64,000 nt of DNA. Source: Nostoc sp. UHCC 0870 (lineage in GTDB: Bacteria; Cyanobacteriota; Cyanobacteriia; Cyanobacteriales; Nostocaceae). Shown piece by piece: positions 55,717-64,000 of this stretch (positions within the stretch are counted from its first letter, which is position 1; every line of letters begins with the position of its first letter). The DNA is taken from positions 2,295,501 to 2,359,500 of the forward strand of contig NZ_CP091913.1 of the NCBI RefSeq assembly GCF_022063185.1. Direction: 5' to 3'. Both the position numbers and the translations under genes were made by a program. Under the pieces are notes generated by a model that saw nothing but the letters and a program-made list of their open reading frames with translations, was not told the DNA's origin and made no database searches.

Positions 55717-56589
55717 TTTTATAGACACAGCGTTATGATTCGGAACAATGCGTCTACCGTACTTCCTAGCATAAACCTGGGTAAATTCAGCCCCAAAAAA
55801 CAAAATTTGGGCAGTATAGTAAACCCAAATCAGAAGAACTACCAGTGAACCAGCCGCACCATAAGCCGAGTCAAAGCTGCTACTACCTAAATATTTTCCT
55901 AATAAAAAATTACCGATAGAAAATAACAGTGAGGTCAAACTAGCACCGATTAACACATCACTCCAAGCTAGTCTCACATCAGGTAGGACTTTAAAAATTA
56001 GCCCAAACATGATTGTAGCGATCGCAAAGGAAATAACAAAGCTCAGTATCTGCCAGAGATAACCAATCCCTGGTAATACGCCACTAAAATAATTCACGAC
56101 TGCTGCTAATACTGCACTAATTACCAAAGAAGCTAACAGCAGAAAGCCAATCACCAAGATCATGGCAAAGGATAAAAGACGTTTGCGAATGATGTTCTTC
56201 ACACCACGTCCTGGTTTTGTTTTTACTTCCCAAATTGTGTTAAGAGAATCTTGTAACTCAGTAAACACACCAGTCGCACCCAATAGCAGCACTACCAAAC
56301 TAATCACAGAGGCGATTGTTCCAGCCTGTGGCCTACTGGCATTTTGAATGGCTATCTCGATGAATTCTGCCCCTTGTCTACCAACTACACTTTGAATTTG
56401 GTTAACAATCTCACCCCTGGCGGCCTCTTCACCAAATATTGCACCTGCGATCGCAATTATAATAATTAGCAACGGTGCGATCGAAAAAACCGTATAGTAA
56501 GCCAAAGCAGCAGCCAAGCGCGAAGCCTGATCCTCATTCCATTCTCTAAATGCTTCCTGAAAAAGTTGCCAAATCGCCTGCAAGTTCAT
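55705..56589 (-). CDS. YihY/BrkB-family membrane protein
   Basis: A 294-residue polytopic protein with six helices and the family motifs AAALAYYTVFSIAPLLIIII, GATGVFTELQDSLNTIWEV, VLPDVRLAWSDVLIGASLT and GAAGSLVVLLIWVYYTAQILF. BrkB proteins were once thought to be tRNA-processing RNases but are now treated as membrane proteins of unclear function. ATG 56589 (MNLQAIWQLF) has AGGGAG upstream and is preferred over one 28 codons earlier. The last residues and the stop lie inside a CACCTGT heptamer array. Confidence 0.87.
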   Translation of the reverse strand: MNLQAIWQLFQEAFREWNEDQASRLAAALAYYTVFSIAPLLIIIIAIAGAIFGEEAARGEIVNQIQSVVGRQGAEFIEIAIQNASRPQAGTIASVISLVVLLLGATGVFTELQDSLNTIWEVKTKPGRGVKNIIRKRLLSFAMILVIGFLLLASLVISAVLAAVVNYFSGVLPGIGYLWQILSFVISFAIATIMFGLIFKVLPDVRLAWSDVLIGASLTSLLFSIGNFLLGKYLGSSSFDSAYGAAGSLVVLLIWVYYTAQILFFGAEFTQVYARKYGRRIVPNHNAVSIKGDR

Positions 56590-56774
56590 TAAATCAGTCT
56601 CCCTGGAATAAGATGCCACTTTTTGCCCTGATATATTGGATACTGATTTACTCAGTAATGGCATCTTCCCCAAGGTACTTATAAAGCTTTCTTAAGGCAT
56701 AATTTAGACTCATTTAACCCAGAAATAGAAGCACCCCCATACCCTTTACTCTTAGCTTTTAACCTCATCACACT

Positions 56775-57011
56775 CTAAATCGCTGCTTCTTGAGGCTGAC
56801 AATCAAAAACCACCATGAAGGAAGCATTTGGGACTACTTGATTCAGATGCTGTATATAACCATCGGCATCATAACGACTACGAAAACGCGCCACAATCTC
56901 ACGACTGGCATCAGGAAGTAACCGTGCGATCGCCCACGAATTTAGGCGTTGTTTGTAATCCTTGGCTGGAGTTTCAGAGCTTGGTGCTTTGTATTCAGTA
57001 TTTTGTGGCAT
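56775..57011 (-). CDS. Small conserved-type protein, unknown
   Basis: A 78-residue soluble protein with an N-terminal polar tail and a compact part, LNSWAIARLLPDASREIVAR, then FRSRYDADGYIQHLNQVVPN. It ends in a hydrophobic strand, SFMVVFDCQ. The shape suggests a small alpha-beta domain that may bind a partner. No family was recognised. It stands alone. Confidence 0.6.
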   Translation of the reverse strand: MPQNTEYKAPSSETPAKDYKQRLNSWAIARLLPDASREIVARFRSRYDADGYIQHLNQVVPNASFMVVFDCQPQEAAI

Positions 57012-57287
57012 GATTATCTTAACCGTATTAAGTTTCAGTAAAGTTGTTAGTGAATCTTCTTACAGAAATTCACTAGCTCCTTTTTTATAGTGCTGCCACC
57101 TTGTTATTCGATTATTTATAAATTGTCAACACCGAGGGCTATATTTTAGACTAACTAATTTGAAAATCCCAATTCAGTATGAAATTCAAAATCTCGGCTT
57201 GTAGAGGTTGGAAGGATCACCAATTAGTTGACCAATAGTTCTAGGTTAGTTAAAATCTGAGCAACAAATTATACTTTAAAAACATAA

Positions 57288-58289
57288 ATGCCATTAGTAA
57301 CATCAATAATTCAAAAAATTGCACCCCAAATAGGTGCAGTAGTTGTCATAGATCCAGAATATCAATTGGTGGGACATATTACTTTTAAAAATGGGCATAA
57401 AACATTTTTTAGCACGACGAAATTAAATATTAATGGTTTTGGATCAGCCGAGATAGCAAAAGATAAAGGTTATTCTAATTTTTTTCTCAAACATTTTGGA
57501 TATAAAGTTACTGAAGGCAAAACATTTTTTAGCCATAAGTTGTGTGAAAAGATTAGTAATGATAGAAATATAGATGTCGGATTTGAATATGCTCAAACTT
57601 TAGGATTTCCTGTAATAGTTAAACCAATTAATCTCAGCCAGGGAAAACTAGTTACTAAAGTTCATAATAAAACAGAGTACTATCAAGTAGTTAGAAAAAT
57701 ATTGCAAATTAATTCAGGGCTAATTGTAGAAAAATTTTATGTGGGTAAAGATTACAGAATTGTAGTCATAGATAATGAAGTAATTGCAGCATATCAAAGA
57801 CTGCCTTTATCCGTGATCGGTGATGGTGAATCTACTATTTTAGAGCTACTTCACCAAAAGCAAGAAAATTTTATGCAAAGTGGTAGAAAAAAAATAATAG
57901 ATTTTGATGATTTCCGCATCAAACGTAAACTAAAAAGACAGAATCTCAATTTCAGCAGTATTATTCCTAATGGTAAAATTATCTACATTTTAGACAACGC
58001 TAATTTATCTAGTGGTGGAGAAGCAGTAGATGTCACCGAAAGTATCCACCCTGACTTTCAAAAACTAGCTTTAAATGTCGCCAAAGATATGGGCTTGAGA
58101 TTAATAGGTTTGGATATCATTACCCATGATCTAACCAGACCAATGGTAGATTATGTCATCATAGAAGTTAACGGTTCGCCTAGCTTAACTCACTATGCCT
58201 CAATAGGAGATGTCCAAATTCAAAGAGTTGAACAGCTATATCTCAAGATTCTTCAGGCATTAGAAAAAGATTATCACAGCCAGAATTGA
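57288..58289 (+). CDS. ATP-grasp ligase, cyanophycin-synthetase-like
   Basis: A 333-residue ATP-grasp protein. Key elements are FPVIVKPINLSQGKLVTKV (nucleotide-binding Lys), LIVEKFYVGKDYRIVVIDNE, AAYQRLPLSVIGDGESTILE, NLSSGGEAVDVT and YVIIEVNGSPSLTHY (metal-binding Glu and Asn). The pattern is closest to the ATP-grasp part of cyanophycin synthetase and GshAB. The protein lacks the Mur-ligase half of cyanophycin synthetase, so it probably joins a carboxylate to an amine in a small product. No partner biosynthetic genes flank it, so substrates are unknown. Confidence 0.82.
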   Translation: MPLVTSIIQKIAPQIGAVVVIDPEYQLVGHITFKNGHKTFFSTTKLNINGFGSAEIAKDKGYSNFFLKHFGYKVTEGKTFFSHKLCEKISNDRNIDVGFEYAQTLGFPVIVKPINLSQGKLVTKVHNKTEYYQVVRKILQINSGLIVEKFYVGKDYRIVVIDNEVIAAYQRLPLSVIGDGESTILELLHQKQENFMQSGRKKIIDFDDFRIKRKLKRQNLNFSSIIPNGKIIYILDNANLSSGGEAVDVTESIHPDFQKLALNVAKDMGLRLIGLDIITHDLTRPMVDYVIIEVNGSPSLTHYASIGDVQIQRVEQLYLKILQALEKDYHSQN

Positions 58290-58395
58290 GTAGCGACTGG
58301 GGACTAGTACCGCTACGCGGAAGTCAAAAATCAAAAGTCAAAAGTCAAAATGAGTGATGACTATAAAATTAACGGAAACATCATCATTTCCTTAA

Positions 58396-58445
58396 TCCCT
58401 ACACCCCTACACCCCCACACCCCTACACCCCTACACCCCTACACC
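58396..58445. repeat. Octanucleotide tandem repeat (ACACCCCT)
   Basis: About six 8-bp units, ACACCCCT with one ACACCCCC, end a few bases before the stop of the PHP gene on the opposite strand. Confidence 0.85.
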
Positions 58446-58450
58446 CTAGT

Positions 58451-59137
58451 TTACAGCCGTTGCAGGAGGTTTAAACCGTGAGTGTCAGTACCACAAGTAT
58501 TTAACAGCCCATATTCTTGAGCTAGTTGTTGTACCTGCTGTGATTCTTTGACGCTGGGTTTCCAGGGGTTGGGGTTGTTGTAAGCGTAGAATGTTTCTAC
58601 ACCATCAATCCCATATTCTACGGCTGCGGGAATTAAGTCAAAGTGCGATCGCTTGTAACGTGCTGGATGGGCTAATACAGCCAATCCCCCAGCCGAATGA
58701 ATCGCCGCAATCACATTACCTGCTTCATATTCTTGATCAGTAGTTACCTTTCTTTGTAAATAAGGTCTCATACTTAGGTGTGCTGGCTGAAAATCATATG
58801 CCAAAATATGAACTTCCACATTCAATAAATTGGCGTTCACTTCTACACCACTCCATAGGTGCGGAGTAGTTACGCCGGGATTTGTCCACTTCCAGTCTTC
58901 TAGCCAAGCTTTTGCCGCTTCGTAGCCACCGATAGTATGATGGTCGGTAATCGCCAAGCCATTTAAGCCAATAGCGATCGCTTGCTCCATCAACACACTA
59001 GGCTGTAATCTACCGTCTGAGTAGACCGTGTGCATATGAAAGTTAAATAATTTCGGACAACTTTGGGCATCTATATTCTGGAAAACTTCCTGTAGGAGTT
59101 CCCTAGAAGCAGATGTCCGGGCAAAATTTACTACCAT
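58451..59137 (-). CDS. PHP-domain phosphoesterase
   Basis: A 228-residue metal-dependent phosphoesterase. The PHP motifs are FNFHMHTVYSDGRLQPS, ITDHHTIGGYEAA, VEVNANLLNVEVHIL, LAHPARYKRS and a late TDTHG. This class often hydrolyses nucleotides or small phosphates. ATG 59137 (MVVNFARTSASREL) has AGAGAGGG just upstream and is preferred to one 25 codons earlier. Substrate not defined. Confidence 0.86.
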   Translation of the reverse strand: MVVNFARTSASRELLQEVFQNIDAQSCPKLFNFHMHTVYSDGRLQPSVLMEQAIAIGLNGLAITDHHTIGGYEAAKAWLEDWKWTNPGVTTPHLWSGVEVNANLLNVEVHILAYDFQPAHLSMRPYLQRKVTTDQEYEAGNVIAAIHSAGGLAVLAHPARYKRSHFDLIPAAVEYGIDGVETFYAYNNPNPWKPSVKESQQVQQLAQEYGLLNTCGTDTHGLNLLQRL

Positions 59138-59476
59138 AACCCTCTCTGAATAAAAATACGTGATTCCTGACACACCAACACGCCAAATCCAGAAATGAGC
59201 ATTTAACAGCACCTTTAATTAGTGCTGAAAGCTATTTTCTCAGTTTTATCAGTCAGATTTTTTCAATATGTTAAGACTACGTTAGCAAATCTAAATGCTT
59301 ACGGTCATGAGTATATCCAATTGCCTTCATAAGTATCAGTAACAAATATTTGAATATCGTGTTTTAGATACTTAGATAAATACTGAGTTAATTATCTCCA
59401 AATCCTCGATTTGGTAGAACTATTCCGCCCTACCAATCTAGAAACCTCTTTGATTATTGTATCAAAATTAACTTTT
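59138..59476. other. Intergenic, nothing recognised
   Basis: These 339 bp between the PHP gene and purM hold no supported gene or repeat that I can recognise. Confidence 0.4.
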
Positions 59477-60499
59477 TTACAATCCTACCAATATACCTTC
59501 ACCAGCAATCACTTCACCAACCACACAAGCTGGAATCTTCTCTGCGTCAAAGAATTTAATAGTCTGTTCTACTTCATGGGGTGGGATGAGCAAGACAAAA
59601 CCAATACCCATGTTGAAAGTGTTATACATGGCTTCCGTACTGACAGAACCGGCTTCAGCTAGCCATTGAAAAATCGGGGGAATAGTCCAACTGTTGGGGT
59701 CAATTTTCAGGGATTGACCTTTGCCCAAACACCTAGGTAAATTTTCCGGCAAGCCACCGCCTGTAATATGTGCCATCCCGTGAATTTCTATGCCGGCTTT
59801 TCGTGCAGCCAAAACAGATTTGACATAGATGCGTGTAGGTTGCAGAAATGCTTCGCCGATAGTTGCACCACCTAATAATTCTGGTGTGTCATCCCAACTA
59901 AAGCCCCCATCACTGACAACCTTACGAACTAAGCTTAAACCATTACTGTGTACCCCAGAACTAGCAAGTGCGATCGCTACATCGCCAACTTCTACCTGAG
60001 AACCGTTGAGCATTTGGCTTTTTTCCACAATTCCCACACAGAAACCAGCCAAATCATACTCACCAACTTGGTAGAAACCAGGCATTTCTGCTGTTTCTCC
60101 TCCCAACAAAGCACAACCCGCCAGCTTACACCCAGAGGCGATACCCGCCACTACTTGAGTTAGCTGCTCTTTATCTAGTTTGCCCGTGGCGACATAATCT
60201 AAAAAGAACAATGGTTCAGCCCCTGATGTCAACACATCATTAACACACATAGCGACTAAATCAATGCCAACAGTGTCATGACGGTTGAGAATGTGAGCAA
60301 TTTTCAGCTTTGTCCCCACACCATCAGTTCCAGAAACCAATACAGGTTGTTTGTAACCGCCTGGAAGTTCAAAACAACCACCAAAACCACCCAATCCGCC
60401 CAGAACTTCTGGTCTAAAAGTGCTGTGAACCAAATTGCGAATTTGATCTACAAAAGCTCGACCAGCTTCTACATCAACCCCTGCATCCCGATAATCCAT
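59477..60499 (-). CDS. purM: Phosphoribosylformylglycinamidine cyclo-ligase
   Basis: A 340-residue cytosolic enzyme forming AIR from FGAM with ATP. Typical blocks are [69 protein letters not shown] and [13 protein letters not shown]. Length is standard. Heptamer repeats of the TAGTCAT type lie just upstream of the start (60504-60570) and may separate it from its promoter. Confidence 0.96.
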   Translation of the reverse strand: MDYRDAGVDVEAGRAFVDQIRNLVHSTFRPEVLGGLGGFGGCFELPGGYKQPVLVSGTDGVGTKLKIAHILNRHDTVGIDLVAMCVNDVLTSGAEPLFFLDYVATGKLDKEQLTQVVAGIASGCKLAGCALLGGETAEMPGFYQVGEYDLAGFCVGIVEKSQMLNGSQVEVGDVAIALASSGVHSNGLSLVRKVVSDGGFSWDDTPELLGGATIGEAFLQPTRIYVKSVLAARKAGIEIHGMAHITGGGLPENLPRCLGKGQSLKIDPNSWTIPPIFQWLAEAGSVSTEAMYNTFNMGIGFVLLIPPHEVEQTIKFFDAEKIPACVVGEVIAGEGILVGL

Positions 60500-60503
60500 A
60501 AGA

Positions 60504-60570
60504 GTTAGTTATTAGTCATTAGTCATTAGTCATTAGTCCATAGTCCATAGTCCATAGTCAATAGTCTATA
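60504..60570. repeat. Heptanucleotide repeats (TAGTCAT/TAGTCCA)
   Basis: About nine 7-bp units directly upstream of the purM start. STRR class. Confidence 0.85.
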
Positions 60571-60611
60571 GAACTAATGACTAAACCCTTCTTAATCAAG
60601 TAGATTCCGCC

Positions 60612-60640
60612 TGTCACCTGTCACCTGTCACCTGTCACCT
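60612..60640. repeat. Heptanucleotide repeats (CACCTGT)
   Basis: Four 7-bp units immediately downstream of the small gene at 60642 (minus strand). Confidence 0.85.
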
Positions 60641-60641
60641 A

Positions 60642-60848
60642 TTAAAAAACTTCTTCTTCAATACCGCGCCACCATTCACCTAAATTCATTAAATCTTGGT
60701 GGATATCTGCTAATTCATTAGCATAGGTATCTTCAGAAATAGTAGCTTTGCGTTCTTGGAGTTTTTTCAGCCGCAACTGTACCAATAGCCAGGGTTTGGC
60801 AATACCATTGGTTGCTTCCATGAATTGTGCGAGTTCTTTGCTATTCAT
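60642..60848 (-). CDS. Small cyanobacterial protein, unknown
   Basis: A 68-residue helical protein from ATG 60848 (MNSKELAQFMEATNGIAKPW). It contains LVQLRLKKLQERKATISED and ends NLGEWWRGIEEEVF. An alternative GTG lies six codons upstream. It looks like a conserved small cytosolic protein, but no function is known. A CACCTGT array abuts its stop. Confidence 0.6.
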   Translation of the reverse strand: MNSKELAQFMEATNGIAKPWLLVQLRLKKLQERKATISEDTYANELADIHQDLMNLGEWWRGIEEEVF

Positions 60849-60928
60849 TGGTAATAATTGTTGCACTAGTTATTTAACATAATATTAAATTATAGGAGGA
60901 TGCGATCGCTACCCATGCTAATGAGATA

Positions 60929-60960
60929 ACAAAACAGCCACGATTTGAGCCGTGACTGTT
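60929..60960 (-). terminator. Terminator after sodB
   Basis: On the minus strand AACAGTCACG pairs with CGTGGCTGTT (one G-U) around a 7-8 nt loop and is followed by TTGTT. It lies about 50 bp downstream of the sodB stop. Confidence 0.6.
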
Positions 60961-61007
60961 GATTTATGGAAATATTGGCAACATCTCAAAAGATGATTAA
61001 CTACAAA

Positions 61008-61610
61008 TTAGGCTTTAGCTAGATTTGCAGCCACAAAGTCCCAGTTTACTAATTGATCTAAGAAGTTTTTGATAAATCCTGGACGAGCATTTCTGAAGTC
61101 AATGTAGTAGGCGTGTTCCCAAACATCTATGGTTAGGAGTGCCTTCTTACCATGAGCTAGGGGGTTTTCTGCGTTTGGTGTTTTCATTACTTTTAGTGTC
61201 CCACCATCATCAACCAACCAAGCCCAGCCACTACCGAACTGAGTTGCAGCCGCATTAGAAAACTCTTCTTTGAATTTGTCAAAGCTACCAAAATCTTTCT
61301 CAATCTTAGCTGCCAGTTCACCAGTAGGTGCGCCACCGCCTGCGGGTTTCAAACAATTCCAGAAGAAGGTATGATTCCAAACTTGGGCGGCGTTGTTGAA
61401 TATTCCAGCTTTAGAAGAGTCTTTAAAGGAGATTTGAATGACTTCTTCTAAGGATTTGTCAGCCAATTCTGTACCGTCGGTCAGCTTGTTGAGGTTATCT
61501 ACATAAGCTTTATGATGCTTGCCATAGTGATACTCAAAGGTTTCAGCTTTCATGCCATAGTTCTCTAAAGCATTAAAGTCGTAAGGTAACGCTGGTTGTG
61601 TGAATGCCAT
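61008..61610 (-). CDS. sodB: Iron superoxide dismutase
   Basis: A 200-residue cytosolic enzyme that converts superoxide to peroxide and oxygen. The metal ligands fall in [20 protein letters not shown] and [21 protein letters not shown] and [11 protein letters not shown], together with [10 protein letters not shown] at the start, favour the Fe rather than the Mn type. No signal peptide. Terminator hairpin downstream. Confidence 0.95.
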   Translation of the reverse strand: MAFTQPALPYDFNALENYGMKAETFEYHYGKHHKAYVDNLNKLTDGTELADKSLEEVIQISFKDSSKAGIFNNAAQVWNHTFFWNCLKPAGGGAPTGELAAKIEKDFGSFDKFKEEFSNAAATQFGSGWAWLVDDGGTLKVMKTPNAENPLAHGKKALLTIDVWEHAYYIDFRNARPGFIKNFLDQLVNWDFVAANLAKA

Positions 61611-62105
61611 TTTGTCAAGTCCTCTCTTTACTGTGTTCTAGTTAAAACCTATTGCGGCAGCTTACAAAGTTACAGGTTTTGCGCCTAGCCATTTTATATC
61701 CCTAATACTTAGGATATAAAACTTAACATCGTCATTCTACTACCAAAGTGAATATTCAGCCCAAGTAATTTCTCAATCAGTTAAATTACTAGGAATTCAT
61801 GATGATAAATAAAAACAGCTAATACTTGCTAGATGTAGCTATTTGAAGTAGGAGGCATGAGAGAGGGGCAGCCGGCCAGAGCATAATCTGAACCTTAAGT
61901 GGCAAAGTGCCATTTATCTATTGTTACTAATTTTTTATTAGAGGCATCTATCTATAGTTTAAATATATTTAACTCAATGGAAGAAATCAGCATTGGTGAT
62001 GATGAGTTTTATTTCTACTAATTTAAAAAGTAGTAATAGAAGTCAGAATTGATTCCGAAGCGGGATTGATACTAGTGCGTTAAGTTTAAATTGATGGATA
62101 AGCAA

Positions 62106-62163
62106 GTTCGTAGTAAGGACTTTAGTCCTGATTTTTCTAAGGACTAAAGTCCTTACTACGAAC
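62106..62163. repeat. Perfect 24-bp inverted repeat
   Basis: GTTCGTAGTAAGGACTTTAG at 62106-62125 and its complement ending at 62163 form 24-bp perfect arms around a 10-nt loop. No ends or duplications typical of an IS were recognised. It resembles dispersed hairpin repeats of cyanobacteria. Confidence 0.7.
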
Positions 62164-62299
62164 CGTCAAGCCTAACTTGACCAGTAATAAGCTGTAAACG
62201 GTGAGGGGTACAATGCCTGTAGGAATCATAACTAATTAACAGGACTTGATATTAGTATTTTTACTCGGCATCGGCTAAACGCCGCGCTACCGCTAACAG

Positions 62300-62350
62300 C
62301 ACTCATTACTCATTACTCATTACTCATTACTCAGCACTCATTACTCAGCA
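62300..62350. repeat. Heptanucleotide repeats (ACTCATT/ACTCAGC)
   Basis: About seven 7-bp units directly follow the panC-cmk stop codon. They are the reverse complement of the GAGTAAT/GAGTGCT class found at 10880. Confidence 0.88.
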
Positions 62351-63946
62351 CTAAGATAAGCGTTGCTGATAGTAGTTAACAATTTCTTGTGTAACGTCAG
62401 ATATGGTGAGACCATCGGTTTGCAGTTCAATGGCATCTGCTGCTTTTTGCAAGGGGGAGACTTTGCGAGTGCTATCTTTCCAGTCACGTTCGGCAATATC
62501 TCGTTCCAGTTGTTCTAGATTGACTTCTGGTTGTCCTTGTTTTTGAAAGTCTTCTTGACGACGACGGGCGCGTTCACCAACGGAGGCGGTTAAAAAGATT
62601 TTGATTTCTGCATCGGGGAATACATGAGTACCAATGTCTCGACCTTCAGCGACTAAACCACCTTTTTTGCCCCAGATTTGCTGTTGTTTTACCAAGGCTT
62701 CCCGAACAGCACCTTGGGCAGCGATCGCAGATACTTGAGATGTGACTGCAATAGAACGAATAGCTTGAGTCACATCAGTTTCATTAATCCAAACCCGCAC
62801 GGGAGACTGTAAATCTGGGCTGGGAGTCAGTTCAATTTTACATTCATTAGCTAATTGGGCGATCGCACACTCATCATCAATGGCAATACCTTGTTCTAGC
62901 ACTAACCAAGTCATAGCACGGTACATCGCGCCTGTATCTAGATACACTAGACCTAACTTTGCTGCCACCTGTCGGGCTACTGTGGATTTTCCAGCCCCGG
63001 CTGGCCCATCAATAGCGATGATAGGTTGGCGATCGCGCAAGATGGTATTATCAATCAACCGTGTAGACCCAAGACGAGCTGCGATCGCAAGCATTCCTTC
63101 CTCCGTAACTTTATCTAAAAACATCAATGTAGTCGGTTCAACTAATTCAATATATTCCACTGAGACTGTACTGACCTTGGCTAATTCCTGTTGGACGGCG
63201 GCTATCAATTGATGGCGATCGCTTACACCTGCACGAAAAGCCTTTTCAGCTTGTTGCAGACCGCAATACAATACTGCTGCTTGCTGTTTTTCTTCGGCAG
63301 TCAAATACTGATTACGAGAACTCAAGGCCAGACCCGAAGCTTCCCGCACTATCGGACAAGCAATAATCTCTACCGGCAAATTTAAATCAGCCACTAACTG
63401 TTTAATAATAGCTAGCTGCTGACCATCCTTTTGACCAAAGTAGGCTCGGTCAGGTTGTACTAAGTTCAAAAGCTTAGTCACAATCGTCGCCACACCTTGA
63501 AAGTGACCTAACCGAGAACGACCACACAAGCCAGATATCATAGCAGATGGAGGGATTACTTGTGTTACCTTATATTCTTGTATATTCTTGTAAATTCCCA
63601 TTTCTTCCGGAGTAGGCGCAAAAATGGCATCTACCCCAGCTTGTTCACACAATTTTCGGTCTTCTGCCAAAGTTCGAGGATAGCGTTCAAAATCCTCATT
63701 AGGGCCAAATTGCAGGGGATTAACGAAAATACTGACAATTACCGTCGAATTTTCTTGTCGCGCCCGTGCAATCAAGCTTAAATGCCCTTGATGTAAACTG
63801 CCCATAGTGGGTACTAGACCAATGGCTGTCTGATACCAACCGCTCATTCCATCCAGGACTAGATCATCTGTTCCTGTAAGCTGAGTTTCCCAGCGATGTT
63901 TATTTAAATAGCAACGTAAAGCTGCAACTTTTGTCAGCAGGCGCAC
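62351..63946 (-). CDS. panC/cmk: Bifunctional pantoate-beta-alanine ligase/cytidylate kinase
   Basis: A 531-residue fusion typical of cyanobacteria. Residues ~1-285 are PanC (GLVPTMGSLHQGHLSLI, FGPNEDFERYPRTL, YFGQKDGQQLAIIKQL, LALSSRNQYLT), making pantothenate. Residues ~305-531 are Cmk (IAIDGPAGAGKSTVARQ, YLDTGAMYRAMTWL, VAEGRDIGTHVFPDA), phosphorylating CMP/dCMP. GTG 63946 starts RLLTKVAALRCYL, the conserved N-terminus. A C-terminal stop abuts a heptamer array. The remaining 54 bases at the right window edge are upstream non-coding sequence. Confidence 0.95.
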   Translation of the reverse strand: MRLLTKVAALRCYLNKHRWETQLTGTDDLVLDGMSGWYQTAIGLVPTMGSLHQGHLSLIARARQENSTVIVSIFVNPLQFGPNEDFERYPRTLAEDRKLCEQAGVDAIFAPTPEEMGIYKNIQEYKVTQVIPPSAMISGLCGRSRLGHFQGVATIVTKLLNLVQPDRAYFGQKDGQQLAIIKQLVADLNLPVEIIACPIVREASGLALSSRNQYLTAEEKQQAAVLYCGLQQAEKAFRAGVSDRHQLIAAVQQELAKVSTVSVEYIELVEPTTLMFLDKVTEEGMLAIAARLGSTRLIDNTILRDRQPIIAIDGPAGAGKSTVARQVAAKLGLVYLDTGAMYRAMTWLVLEQGIAIDDECAIAQLANECKIELTPSPDLQSPVRVWINETDVTQAIRSIAVTSQVSAIAAQGAVREALVKQQQIWGKKGGLVAEGRDIGTHVFPDAEIKIFLTASVGERARRRQEDFQKQGQPEVNLEQLERDIAERDWKDSTRKVSPLQKAADAIELQTDGLTISDVTQEIVNYYQQRLS

Positions 63947-64000
63947 AAAAAAAATACCCCTAGTTCTTCTTTAGCCTCTCCTCCGTTAGTTTATCTAAGA

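Larger units (their letters stand above)
61611..62350. other. Intergenic region with long hairpin and STRR
   Basis: These 740 bp between sodB and panC-cmk hold no supported gene. The sodB promoter should lie within the first ~150 bp. A 58-bp near-perfect hairpin occupies 62106-62163, and a heptamer array occupies 62300-62350. Confidence 0.5.

Overview
The window looks like chromosome from a filamentous, heterocyst-type cyanobacterium of the Nostoc/Anabaena group. The sequence basis is many GCGATCGC (HIP1) octamers, heptanucleotide short tandem repeats (CCCCAGT, CACCTGT, TAGTCAT and GAGTAAT types), and cyanobacterial genes such as thf1, ictB, sbtA/sbtB, a Tab2-like gene, cyanoexosortase B and a panC-cmk fusion. 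The species assignment is inference.

Layout. (1) 1-2110: the end of a Tn7-like transposon. Two consecutive TniQ/TnsD-type target selectors (the first cut by the window edge) are followed by two 21-bp direct repeats and a TGTACA terminus that touches the 3' end of a tRNA-Val gene. (2) 2.2-8 kb: a repeat-rich membrane protein, a short-chain dehydrogenase, IctB, and a GAF/histidine-kinase-like protein whose phosphoacceptor His is a Gln. (3) 8.7-16.9 kb: an exopolysaccharide/exosortase operon (DegT-type aminotransferase, cyanoexosortase B, its partner protein, a Wza-like export protein and a Wzc-like chain-length regulator/kinase). An IS5-like insertion sequence splits the last gene inside its ATPase motif. 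(4) 17-18.7 kb: S-formylglutathione hydrolase and a Tab2-like protein. (5) 18.8-20.9 kb: a CRISPR array of 29 repeats and 28 spacers, read on the minus strand, with no cas gene in the window. (6) 21-28 kb: small housekeeping genes and a large RTX/Calx-beta/serine-hydrolase protein whose 5' end appears lost by frameshift. (7) 28.4-38.9 kb: a cytosolic HTH plus periplasmic-binding-protein fusion, a DUF697-type GTPase, Thf1, ExbB/ExbD, the bicarbonate transporter SbtA with its PII-like partner SbtB, and an 89-bp MITE whose ends match the IS at 15 kb. (8) 39-54 kb: an accessory region with three AAA/STAND-like ATPases (one fused through TPRs and a membrane helix to a periplasmic-binding domain), two toxin-antitoxin pairs, a WD40 protein with an unrecognised N-terminal half, and a SNF2 helicase paired with a SWIM zinc-finger protein. 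(9) 54-64 kb: mostly core genes (purB, BrkB-like, ATP-grasp, PHP phosphoesterase, purM, sodB, panC-cmk).

The strongest candidates for undescribed biology are two. One is the ligand-binding-domain/ATPase locus (39.3-45.2 kb) together with the related HTH-binding-domain protein at 28.4-30.3 kb, which share a TPR-PEVLIY-binding-protein module. The other is the tRNA-Val-adjacent Tn7-like end with tandem TniQ proteins. The IS/MITE pair with shared ends, and the habit of heptamer repeats to supply stop codons, are further structures seen directly. All functional statements rest on motif reading; no database search was run.
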